Shown piece by piece: positions 38,311 to 47,767 of a stretch of DNA of 64,000 nt; within the stretch, counting starts at the first letter, position 1, and each line of letters starts with the position of its first letter. The stretch spans positions 180,151,497 through 180,215,496 of the forward strand of contig OZ018326.1 of the NCBI GenBank assembly GCA_963969495.1, read 5' to 3'. Under the pieces are notes generated by a model. It did not search any database, was not told the DNA's origin, and worked only from the letters and a program-made list of their open reading frames with translations. The position numbers and the translations under genes are program-made. This DNA is from Ceratothoa steindachneri (taxonomy: Eukaryota > Arthropoda > Malacostraca > Isopoda > Cymothoidae).

Positions 38311-38824
38311 TGGTAAGGGGAGGAAATCCCCGAAGGCATGGCAATTGGAGAAGGGGGAACACTCTCTCTGGTAGGAAATATTTGGAGTGGCCACTAAGAA
38401 AACACAAGGGAGGAAAAGGGGAACACCTCAAAAGAGGCGGAGCTGCCGAAGAGTAGTCAAGGGGAAACTTCTTTACCATTGGGGAGTGGTGAGAAGGGAG
38501 CCCCTCAGCCAATTAGAGAGGGGTCGTAGCCAGCCCCAACACCAAGGTTAGGTGTTTTTGCCATTGGGACAGAGGCAATCATTGCCGTTTAATAGGATTC
38601 GCTGCCCCTCTACTTTGACCCCTACAGCGTTTTGGCCTAGTGGGGCCTCTGACTGCCCCGGCTGTTAGCGTTAGAGGGAGGTCGGAGTGGCGGATCCGGC
38701 TTGTTGACAGGCCTCGAAGAGTTCGGGGTCATCCTTGGAAGAGGAGCCAAGGGCAAATCCAAAAGAGGGCAGTAGGAGATGGCCAAGGAAAGGGGCAGTC
38801 AGTGGAAAAGTTTCATAAAGGGGC

Positions 38825-39010
38825 CGGAGGAATGCACCAGCCTACCCAGACCTGGAGGTTCCGTCTGTGGTCGGGTCCTTCCTTGCGGGCACTGTGGCTG
38901 GGGGGACGTGCAGTTCCTCTGGATACCGAATATAACATTCTACACAGGGTATCCTCTCTAGAGGCACTCGGACCGGGAGTCCGTGCTGCTCCTACAGGTT
39001 TCAGTTGTAG
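38825..39010. repeat. Dispersed repeat R, weak copy
   Basis: Shares GAATGCACCAGCCTACCCAG, GTGCAGTTCCTCTGG and ACACAGGGTATCC-like blocks with the copy at 38165-38310, with large differences between blocks. Confidence 0.35.
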
Positions 39011-39104
39011 CACAGGTGGTAGCCTCGGCTACTCCATCCCTATTCATGCGTGTAGAGAAAGGGTTGAGGTGATATTTGTAGAAAGAGAAAAGGGGTGCTA
39101 AGGG

Positions 39105-39240
39105 ACCAGAAGGAAGCGCACCAGCTTCCCCAGGCCCCGTCAGTTTACGTCAATCCAATGAGCAGGACCTTCCCTAGTCACTCGACCCGGGATGACATGC
39201 AACTACTCCAGGCTCCCCATCAGGGCCGATCCCACCACTA
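39105..39240. repeat. Dispersed repeat R, copy 2
   Basis: Carries AAGCGCACCAGCTTCCCCAG, GCCCCGTCAGT, CCTTCCCTAGT and ATGCAACTACTCCAGG in the same order as the copy at 38165-38310. No coding content. Confidence 0.6.
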
Positions 39241-39523
39241 TTTGGGCAAAGAAAAAAAAATAGCAAATCTTTTTAATTGTTGATTTCTTTCACTACTGTT
39301 TTCACTCTCTATACTTCCTCACTTGTCCACTCATACACCCTATTTCAAGTGAGAAGACTTAACCCCTCCCCCCCCCCAAAAAAAAGCCCAAATTAATAAA
39401 AACAACAAACCTCCAAAGATCTCTAAAAAGAAAAAAACATTCAAATAAAACCCTGCTTTAATAGAGAAAACCCGAACCCTCGGGGGGGGGGGGGGCAGTG
39501 ATGAAAGGGGCGAGTGGTCCTAC

Positions 39524-39700
39524 CTTGAAGGCGAACTGGCCCGAGTAGTCATACATCCCGCACGAGTGCATGAGCGAGAGGACGTCGCGGACGGCGTTCG
39601 GCTGCAGCACCTTCTCGCCGGTGATGGGGCAAATGCCGCCGTTGGCCAGGCTGGCGGCCATCACCGACACGCTCTCTGCACTCACCTCCATCGAGCAGCA
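39524..39700 (-). CDS. GLS: Glutaminase exon (catalytic-domain GMYDYSG region)
   Basis: A 177-bp exon of 59 codons, phase 0 at both ends. It follows a long pyrimidine tract ending CCCCAG (39701) and is followed by the donor AAG|GTAGGA. The translation opens [20 protein letters not shown], then [11 protein letters not shown] and [19 protein letters not shown]. The GMYD tyrosine corresponds to an active-site tyrosine of mitochondrial glutaminase, and MAASLANGG is a family hallmark. It joins in frame to the exon at 25931-26062, and the joined residues run in the family's order without gap. Composition is GC-rich, unlike the AT-rich surroundings. No upstream exon was found between here and 64000, so the 5' intron may be at least 24 kb. 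Confidence 0.96.
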
Positions 39701-40035
39701 CTGGGGAGGGGGGGGGGAGAGAGTATAAAAGGCAGCACGGAATCGCACGGAAATTAATTCTTGAAAAAAACTGGAAACTAACGAGGGCACATCTGCTATT
39801 AAGCTTTTGAGAAAAGAGTCGTACAGTGATGGTCAGGGGGAGGGAATACATGTAAACAATGGAAGAGAGTACCTGGGGCACAAAGGCGCGCAGCTCTCCT
39901 GGACGCACCCTTTTCTATATAATTTATTATTATTGATAGAAATGAAAATATTTAAAATTGTTATCGAGAAAACGGTAACAAGTGTAACCAACGAGGCAAT
40001 CATTATTTAGTGGAGAGACAGAGAGAGGAGAAATA
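39701..40035. other. Intron sequence upstream of the glutaminase exon
   Basis: It includes the polypyrimidine tract of the acceptor at 39702-39722 (minus strand). No other feature is seen. Confidence 0.5.
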
Positions 40036-40110
40036 GAGGTGGCGGAGCTCTCTTTCCCTGGGTGACCACGCTTCAGTACTTGGGTTCGATTCCAGGTGAA
40101 AGAAGTCACC
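40036..40110 (+). repeat. tRNA-like (SINE-type) segment
   Basis: A GGTTCGATTCC B-box is at 40083-40093, about 40 bp after an A-box-like TGGCGGAGCTC at 40040-40050. The folding of a true tRNA is not maintained, so a tRNA-derived SINE head is more likely than a tRNA gene. Confidence 0.4.
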
Positions 40111-40190
40111 AAAAGTCTCAGCGCCATACGTCACCACACACAAAGACAATCACAACACTGATCTCCATTCCACTCATATCCCCCTGTCTT

Positions 40191-40193
<3 letters not shown>

Positions 40194-40222
<29 letters not shown>
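40194..40222. repeat. (CA)n microsatellite
   Basis: About 29 bp of CA repeats. Confidence 0.9.
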
Positions 40223-40234
40223 TCACTCTTCCAT

Positions 40235-40335
40235 CTAAGGAACCAGCTGAAAGGGTTTCAATCCTCACTCCCCAGCCAAGGAACGGGTAGCTGATGTCCA
40301 TTGAGCCACAAAGGGTTCCCCGGTCGCCGATTGGT
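40235..40335 (-). repeat. tRNA-like (SINE-type) segment
   Basis: The minus strand has an A-box-like TGGCTCAATGG followed about 45 bases later by GGATTGAAACCC, a B-box-like block. The arrangement resembles a tRNA-derived SINE head. Arms of a real tRNA do not pair. Confidence 0.35.
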
Positions 40336-40739
40336 GACAAAACACAGTACTCCCGCTCATAATGACCTTAACACTTCAAGGAGGATCGTCCCCTTGGAGT
40401 CGTCGGGTTTGTTACTGTGTCATTCTGATCTTTATGTGAATTTTATTGTCTGGTCGTGATAGGGAGTCAAAGAAATGAGACGGGTAGCACAATTTTCATT
40501 ACTAATAACGAACAAGAATAAAGGTTTAATTAGGACAAAGACCCCAAAAGAAAACCTCATCAACCCTTAATACTAAGGCCGGAGATGACGCATCATGAAG
40601 CTCAAAAGTTCGTACAAAGAACACAGGTAATACGATCATACGCCCCTGTGGGGCTGGAGGGAAAAAACATCACTTGAGAGGTTTTGGGGATAGCACAGTT
40701 GCTTCCTTCATGACTCTGTTTTGTTTGTGTTGTTGTTGT

Positions 40740-41408
40740 TTTAACGGGGATAGTGCGCTATATGACGGCCCCCAACGAGGGCATGGCCAGAAAAAAAGAT
40801 AAAGTTAGCAATACTGTACCTTAAGATGCCAAAAACACGGAAAAATAAAATAACAATCAATGGGCATGCGCAGGTAGCCCAGGCCCGGCTCCTCCAAAAC
40901 TCCAGCACCAGAGACAAGCGGTAGCGCCCTTCTCGTCACGGTACCTGGACAGGTACCACGCATGAACCACCCCCAGACTAGGAAATTCAGACAAAATGTG
41001 GCTCATTGTCTGAAGGTCGGAGAAATCCTCGTAAAAGGTTCAATCAAGGGAGCGCTCCACCCGATGACGCTGTCCCGCGAATGTGTCCGATTCGGAGACA
41101 ACATAAAATTACTTGATACGGTGTAGGCAGTGGGGTAGATCCACGGTAAAGTCGGGGCGCAATGGCATGAAACTTTAAATTCCCGGTCTCCATCACCCTT
41201 CTTCTTTGTCATGCAGCCTAAAGGGATGACCTGATGACACAGTAGACTAAAGCGACAGTACGATCCCTCATCAGGGCGCTCTTATCGAGCAAGCCAGCAG
41301 AAAATACTCTCGATATTCCCCTGACTCACAGGTGGCATGGTGAACCGGATGTTTAGATTCCAATTCATCAAGGCCACCACCACTTCACGCACTCTCTCTC
41401 TCTCTCTC
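40740..41408 (-). mobile_element. Old I-type LINE, 3' part (I-F), left of the L2 insertion
   Basis: A diverged copy of the I 3' end. The matches in order are the 3' tail, the C-terminal region (CGGTACCTGGACAGGTA, ATGTGTCCGATTCGGAGAC, AAGCAG-like blocks of the I-B sequence) and the RNase H region (ATACTCTCGATATT, GATTCCAA). Homology stops at the CT-rich target site of the L2 element and resumes at 43337. It is clearly older than I-A to I-E. Confidence 0.75.
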
Positions 41409-43220
41409 CCTCTAGCCAGGAGAGTGAAGTCCAGCATAAGGGCGGCTAAGCGGTCTGAGGAACTCCGAGTGGCGAGACTCTGTAAAGAGAATCCCAAGGA
41501 GTTTTTTGGATATGTGAACAGCCGTAAACCAATCCGTCGAACGATTGGCCCTTTGAGGAATGAGGAGGGGACATTAAAGCATTCAGATGCAGAAAATGCT
41601 AACCTCCTCAACGACTACTTCTCTTCAGTGTTTACTGAAGAGTGTGGTCCAAAACCCCAGCCGACGGATTCCTACTCGGGGGAAAAGCTGGAGGCAATGG
41701 ACTTCACCGAAGGAGAAATAAAGAAAAAGATCGCTGACCTAAAGACGAATAAGTCCCCTGGACCGGACGGGTTTCTACCTAAAGTGTTGAAGGAAGTGTG
41801 CGATGAAGTATCACGACATCTGTGCGCTATCTTTAACATGTCAATCCGGACCGGATGCGTTCCTAGAGACTGGCGTGAGGCGGAGGTGACTCCTATCTTC
41901 AAGAAAGGAGACCGTAACCAACCGTCGAACTACCGACCTATCAGTCTGACTTCGATAGTCGGTAAACTCATGGAAAGCATCATGGTGGACAAAGTGACGT
42001 CGTATTTAGAGTCAAATCTGCTACTGAGGAGTTCCCAGCACGGCTTCCGAATGCAACGGTCATGCCTGACGAACCTTGTGGAATTCTTCCACTTCGTTTT
42101 CAGTGAGCACGATCGGGACAAGGCGGTGGATGTGGTCTACCTAGACTTTCAGAAAGCCTTTGATAAGGTACCACACCGCCGCCTTCTCCGGAAAGTGCGA
42201 GCGCTTGGCATAGACGGAAAGGTAGCCGGCTGGATCGAGAACTGGCTAAGTGGCAGACGGCAACGGGTGGTGGTAAATGGACAGTCTTCTGAGTGGGTGC
42301 CCGTTACTAGCGGGGTGCCTCAAGGTTCTGTCCTGGGACCACTACTATTTATCATCTACGTCAACGACATGGACGGTGACATGGTTGCGAAGATTTCCAA
42401 ATTTGCCGACGATACCAAGCTTGGTATGAACGTTGCAAAGGATGGAAATACTGCCCGCCTGCAGGAAGATCTTGGGAAGATTGGGGAGTGGTCGGACACG
42501 TGGCAAATGCCTTTTAACGTGGGCAAATGCAAAGTGATGCATATCGGCCACAGAAACCCCCAATCTCAGTATATCCTTAAGGGCACTGCTATTGAATCCA
42601 CCGACACTGAGAAGGACTTGGGTGTAACAATCACTAGTGACCTCAAGTTCTCGAAACAGTGCATTGAGGCGGAGAAAAAGGCCCAAAGGATGCTAGGCTA
42701 TATTAAGCGCCAGTTTGGTTATCGGAACCAGGAGATTGTACTGTGCCTGTACAACTCACTTGTCCGACCGCACCTGGAGTATGCCGTACAATTTTGGAGT
42801 CCTTCATTGCGAAAGGACATCGCGAGATTGGAACGCGTACAAGCCAGGGCAACCAAGCTGATTCCCTCTATCCGACATAAAAGTTATGAGGATAGACTAA
42901 GGGAGTTAGATCTGTTCTCACTGGAAACCCGTAGACTGCGTGGTCAGCTCATCGAAGTCTTCAAAATACTTCGAGGGTTCGACAATGTTGACTACCGGGA
43001 TATTTTCACACTGAGTGAGAACAGAACGCGCAATCACGGCTTCAAACTTGAACTGAAGCGTTACAACCGCAATCTGTGTGGAAACTTTTTCACCTACAGT
43101 ATCTGCGGTAAGTGGAACGCACTTCCAGTGGAAGTTGTCAACAGTGAATCTGTTGACCAGTTCAAGTCAAGACTAGACAAGGTCTTGAAAAGTGGCCGTT
43201 TAGGGACGCAAAACAATTGA
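41409..43220 (+). CDS. Reverse transcriptase ORF of L2-1, intact, N-terminus missing
   Basis: About 600 codons remain open to the TGA at 43218-43220. The RT copies element RNA at a nicked target. Visible blocks are KSPGPDGFLPKVL, FKKGDRNQPSNYRPISLTS, SQHGFR, YLDFQKAFDKVPH, GVPQGSVLGPLLFIIYVND and FADDTKLG with both aspartates (42402-42413). A thumb and C-terminal region follow with LVRPHLEYAVQFWSP. There is no RNase H, as usual for CR1/L2. The endonuclease is absent through 5' truncation, so the true start is not in the window. The frame also runs a little upstream into host sequence (41337), which is not part of the element. Confidence 0.92.
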   Translation, partial: PLARRVKSSIRAAKRSEELRVARLCKENPKEFFGYVNSRKPIRRTIGPLRNEEGTLKHSDAENANLLNDYFSSVFTEECGPKPQPTDSYSGEKLEAMDFTEGEIKKKIADLKTNKSPGPDGFLPKVLKEVCDEVSRHLCAIFNMSIRTGCVPRDWREAEVTPIFKKGDRNQPSNYRPISLTSIVGKLMESIMVDKVTSYLESNLLLRSSQHGFRMQRSCLTNLVEFFHFVFSEHDRDKAVDVVYLDFQKAFDKVPHRRLLRKVRALGIDGKVAGWIENWLSGRRQRVVVNGQSSEWVPVTSGVPQGSVLGPLLFIIYVNDMDGDMVAKISKFADDTKLGMNVAKDGNTARLQEDLGKIGEWSDTWQMPFNVGKCKVMHIGHRNPQSQYILKGTAIESTDTEKDLGVTITSDLKFSKQCIEAEKKAQRMLGYIKRQFGYRNQEIVLCLYNSLVRPHLEYAVQFWSPSLRKDIARLERVQARATKLIPSIRHKSYEDRLRELDLFSLETRRLRGQLIEVFKILRGFDNVDYRDIFTLSENRTRNHGFKLELKRYNRNLCGNFFTYSICGKWNALPVEVVNSESVDQFKSRLDKVLKSGRLGTQNN

Positions 43221-43320
43221 GCAGCCTTGTGCCCGCTCAATTGCTAGTCCAAAGGTACCCTCTTTGAATGGACCGTAAGGTCTCCTATGGTACTTACTTT
43301 CCTTGTTACTCCTTGTTACT
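41409..43320 (+). mobile_element. Young L2/CR1-like LINE (L2-1), 5'-truncated, inserted in old I-F
   Basis: About 1.9 kb. It begins after ACTCTCTCTCTCTCTCTC (41391-41408), and the same CT-rich sequence follows its 3' end (43318-43336). The low-complexity direct repeat is a plausible target-site duplication. The 3' end has two tandem CCTTGTTACT units instead of poly(A), as in CR1/L2-type LINEs. The RT frame is intact. Homology to the old I element continues on both sides. Confidence 0.9.
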
Positions 43321-43336
43321 CTCTCTCTCTCTCTCT

Positions 43337-43440
43337 GTGACTATGGAATACAAAACGTATTGCACTAGTTCAGGCATAAGAAACACGTAGGTTCAGGAAG
43401 AGCCCCGCTGGCTTCATGTCTCGGAGCTATCGGTATGGAA
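43337..43440 (-). mobile_element. Old I-F continued, right of the L2 insertion
   Basis: Blocks GTGACTATGG, TATTGCACTAG and AGAGCCCCGCTGGCTTCA align in order with the RNase H region of I-B (about 12270-12400). The old copy therefore resumes exactly where L2-1 ends. Homology fades near 43440. Confidence 0.65.
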
Positions 43441-44482
43441 ATAGGGTACCTCTTTGGGGAATGAGAAGTGGATGGGTACCATCGCCACCCACCTTCTCAT
43501 CTTCCGCTCAAAGGGTACCCCAAAGCGTATTCCGTTTCCGTTGGCTGGGGGCATGCGACTCCTCTAAGATGGCGACCGGCCAACCAACCTATCACATCTC
43601 TTCCCCTACACAGTCGGCAAAAAAAACCAATTCCCTCTCTGTCTGTGCATCTATTTACACTTTGACTAATACTGTCTCATTCATTTAATAAAATACTGAA
43701 CCAGCCAAACCACATTAATTAACTGCAAACTACTAAAGTTTAAACAGCGGAAAATTCCTCAATTAATCATTCTCATCTATCCCATTAATTTTAGATCCGC
43801 ACAAAATGGGTGAAAAGCTTCGACTTAAATTCATCACTAATAATTGACAATAATTCATTTTTCTCTTTTTAGATTATTCAAAAAATTCTTATCTATGGTA
43901 ATAATCTATTTTACATAAAATTTGTTAGAATTAAAAATACAAAGTATACAAGAAAAAAAAAATAGAGGACAAAAACGAAAAAAGAACGTAAAAATTATGA
44001 GAACTTAAGAGTTGGAAAGTGGCCCAAAGACGGTGCGATTTCCTAATTTCAGAATTGGCGAGTTTAAAGTAGAAAATGGCCTTAATAGGTCATGCACACA
44101 ACCGGCAATCGACTGATTGGAGGTAGACACTTTATTGAAAATCAAGGGCCCGTAACGCAATGACATCAAAACAGATATAAAGAATATACTTTATCTACCT
44201 ACACACACAGACAAGCCTTTCGTCCACTTTTTACCAGTAATTGCTCATTTCACATGGACCTAATTACTTGAGAGAGATAAAATTCCCAAGATCCATTAAT
44301 TGTTGCCTTTAAGGGCCATTAATGACAATATCTACAAAGTATAATTTTTTTCAGCAAAGTGGAAATAACAAAGAAATCTGTTATAAATCAAAGTCAATTA
44401 TCGCAATCCGAACGCGGGACTTTTCAATCATTTCCCGACGCGTTGGAGGCGCCCAAATAAACCAAAATGCGCATATGAATTT
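43441..44482. other. No gene; imperfect inverted repeat at 43445-43520
   Basis: GGGTACCTCTTTGGGGAATG at about 43447 and CTCAAAGGGTACCC at 43508-43521, together with matching inner parts, form an imperfect hairpin with arms of about 34 bp. The rest is AT-rich without coding signal. Confidence 0.4.
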
Positions 44483-46150
44483 TTTTTAAGCGCCCATGTG
44501 TCCACTGCCCTTAAAAACATAAGTCGCCGTAATTAAATTTTCAGCCTAGTGTTATGTTACTACAAAATTTAAAAAAATAAACCAAAGAAAAACCAACAAC
44601 AAACAGAAAACTCAAGAAGAAGGACGCCCCCCAGTAGGTCAGGATCATGCTATCAACACCAAAGAGAGTCAAATAAAATGCAAAGGACAGCCTCCTCCAT
44701 AAAGTCAAATCGTCCACAAATATGTGTGAACGAACCCGTCCAGAGTACAAGGGACAAGCGATAGCGAAAGCGCTCGACCAGTAACCGGGAAAGTAACGTG
44801 CGCGAAGATAATCCATAAAGGGATATTCAGCAAGAATGTGCCGAACAGTCTGGGGGAGAATGCAGTCGTCACAGTAAAATATGAAGGGGAGCGCTCCATC
44901 AAATGGCCGTGCGTTCCCCGAGTATGCTCAATTCGAAGAAGACAGAAAGCGCCTCGAAGCCGCCGAGGTATCGTAGGGTAGGTCCAGGGAACAGTCGGTG
45001 CACGATAGCACGAAACTTTATGTTCCTATCGGCCGTCTCTCATATTCTTTGCCAGACACAAAGGAGAGCTGACCTAATTCCTGTCATGTAGTCAGTGTCA
45101 TGAAGAGCGAAACGCTGGTCTGCTCGCCTGTCCTGGCGCACCATTTTGGCATCTCCACGGCATCGACAAGCAGGCTATCAATAAGGGACGTGCGGAAGCC
45201 ACCAATCATCAGTCTTAGACAGGTGTGGTGGATCACGTCCACCTTCAACAATATACGCTCGGTTGCGGAGGCGTAAAACTCTCATCCGTAGTCAAGCTTT
45301 GAGCGAACAAAGGAACGAGTACAAGAGACCCTAAGGCTGTGAATATGCGCCTCCCGGGTGATGTCTGTCATAAACAAGAGGGAGGAAACGGTCCCTATGT
45401 ACCACTTCTAGGCGAGGCCTGTTTTGGAAAAGGTTCGGGTAGGGTTGTAGCCCTGGATGGTGACAGAAATGCACTACCTTAGTCTTGGCAAAAGAAAACC
45501 GAAACCTGTGTTCTTCGGCATAGCGAGAGAGGCGGTTATACCTATTGGAGTCGAAGCTCCAGAGTTGGCCTCTGGGACGCACCAAAAGATATCGAAAATT
45601 TGTCTACGTAGAGGGGAGCGTCATCTTCAGGTAGCACCGAGGTGATACCGTTGATGCTCAAGGCAAAGAGTAACAACGAGGACACTTCCCTGCGGAACGC
45701 CCCCTTCCTACCTTATTGGAACCGAGAAGGCTACCTCGACCCTTAAGCGGTATAGACGATCTCGTAGAAATTCAAATATGAAAATTGGGAGGCGTCCTCT
45801 CGTCGCCATCTTGTGGAGGATCTCTAAGATACCGTTTCACGACCACCTTCCTGAGGTTTGCCTCACGTGAGTTTAACGATTCATTAGATGTGCGCGGCCA
45901 TTGCGCCTTCCGGGAAAAGGTTACGCAGTAGGGGGGAGGATCTCTGGTTTTAACCAAGGTGGGGTGTGAGCCTTTTGATTGTGCTGCCTTCTCTACCACG
46001 AGAGCTACATGGGATTGGGGGTTAGAACCCGCAGAAGGGTTTCAAAAGGGCACGAAATCAACCGTGCAGGCCTGTAGGGGCAAGAAGCAGAGGGTGTTGG
46101 CTTAGGTTTTGGGGCGCAAGACGTCTCAGGGCGCGACAGGACCAGACAAA
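44483..46150 (-). mobile_element. Old I-type LINE, heavily deleted (I-G)
   Basis: A 3' T-run at 44480-44488 and a decayed tail are followed by C-terminal and RNase H homology (CCGAACAGTCTGGGGGA at about 44840). A jump at about 45148 leads to the RT C-terminal region, and RT lies at 45330-45830. It keeps the 23-bp segment lost in I-A and I-C. A second jump at about 45838 goes from RT straight to ORF1 C-terminal sequence, which ends near 46150. Divergence is high and all frames are broken. Confidence 0.75.
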
Positions 46151-46327
46151 GCCGGGAAAACTATTCGACCCTAAATACTGGGGCCAGATCTATTATAGGG
46201 ACCCCAAAATGGGTACTTATACAGTACAGAGACTCCAAAGTGCTAAACTGACACCTTTTACAAAGGAATTACGTAGAGAATGGACAGAAAATTCTATGCA
46301 CAATCTTCAATGATTCTCTCGAAATGA

Positions 46328-46966
46328 AGAGTAACAACAAGGAGTAACAACAAGGAAAGAAGGTACCCTAGGAGACCTTACGGTCCATTCAAAGAGGGTA
46401 CCTTTGGACTAGCAATCAAGCGGGCACAAGGCTGCTCAATTGTTTTGCGTCCCTAAACGGCCACTTTTCAAGACCTTGTCTAGTCTTGACTTGAACTGGT
46501 CAACAGATTCACTGTTGACAACTTCCACTGGAAGTGCGTTCCACTTACCGCAGATACTGTAAGTGAAAAAATTTCCACACAGATTGCGGTTGTAACGCTT
46601 CAGTTCAAGTTTGAAGCCGTGAATGCGCGTTCTGTTCTCACTCAGTGTGAAAATATGCCGGTAGTCAACATTGTCGAACCCTCGAAGTATTTTGAAGACT
46701 TCGATGAGCTGACCACGCAGTCTACGGGTTTCCAACGAGAACAGATCTAATTCCCTTAGTCTATCCTCATAACTTTTATGTCGGATAGAGGGAATCAGCT
46801 TGGTTGCCCTGGCTTGTACGCGTTCCAATCTCGCGATGTCCTTTCGCAATGAAGGACTCCAAAATTGTACGGCATACTCCAGGTGCGGTCGGACAAGTGA
46901 GTTGTACAGGCACAGTACAATCTCCTGGTTCCGATAACCAAACTGGCGCTTAATATAGCCTAGCAT
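46328..46966 (-). mobile_element. L2/CR1-like LINE copy L2-2, 3' end only
   Basis: An inverted, 5'-truncated sibling of L2-1. Its 176 C-terminal codons (46436-46966) differ from L2-1 at only two residues that I can see (Asp to His and Asn to Ile near YRDIF and TRNHG). The 3' tail is two units of CCTTGTTGTTACT, where L2-1 has CCTTGTTACT. Truncation falls within MLGYIKRQFG. No convincing target-site duplication is visible. Confidence 0.92.
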
Positions 46967-47682
46967 AATAAACGATAAATATTTAAAGAGAGCACAGGAG
47001 AAATAAAAAGACGTTCATGCATGGATGAAGATTGCACTTTTTTCTGACTTTATATATTTATTACACAAAATACACAATGAGCGCTAATTCGAATGTACCG
47101 AGATCACTTTAGTGGAGTTTGTTTTTGTGGCGGGAAACGCATTAGGACGGCAACGGGAGGGCGTAATTACACTACGGTGTGTTCCTGTACCGTACTAGGT
47201 AGTCTTTAATCGTACTTTAGAGGCCTTTTTAAAATAAATTTTCTTTTACTCCTTCGGTGAACAAACATGATATTTCTTTTGTGTTAGACTGGGATTCATC
47301 ATCTTTTTCCTACTTTGACGAGCCTCCTACCTCCTCCGTACACTTCTTGCACCCAACCCTCTTTACTTAATGAGGGGAGAAGGGTTTAGGAGAGGTGCGA
47401 ACCATCCTATTCCATGACCTCTTAAGTTGTTTACCTCATGTAGATTTTCCCTCGTTCTAACTTCACAACTTTCAACACAAACTGCTTTTCAAAAGTGTAT
47501 CTGACAGATATGTCTTAGCTAGTTCGTGTTTTTTAAAATTAAATTACGGCTTCTCTAAAAGTTTCGAAGAACTACTACAAAGAGTTACCGTTTATTTCAC
47601 GCTATGAATATATTTAAAACAATTCAAGCTAAGGATACAAACCATTTTTTTGACTTTTTTACAAAGTGAAAACTTGAGGGAC

Positions 47683-47767
<85 letters not shown>

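Larger units (their letters stand above)
26063..39523 (-). other. Glutaminase intron, 13,461 bp, filled with nested transposons
   Basis: Defined by the donor GTAGGA at 39523-39518 and the acceptor CTACAG ending at 26063. It contains the RTE-like LINE, the J Gag fragments, a mariner, the full-length I-E and several simple repeats. All three LINEs lie in the same orientation as the host transcript, so their poly(A) ends and splice-like sites would be transcribed in sense; the mariner is antisense. Confidence 0.88.

Noticed and set aside
39524..39700. Glutaminase segments as processed pseudogene pieces
   Set aside because: Each segment is flanked by proper acceptor and donor sites with matching phases, has no stops, and the two are 13 kb apart in order. 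They are real exons.
40036..40110. Functional tRNA gene
   Set aside because: A B-box is present but the acceptor and anticodon stems do not pair. It is better described as SINE-like.
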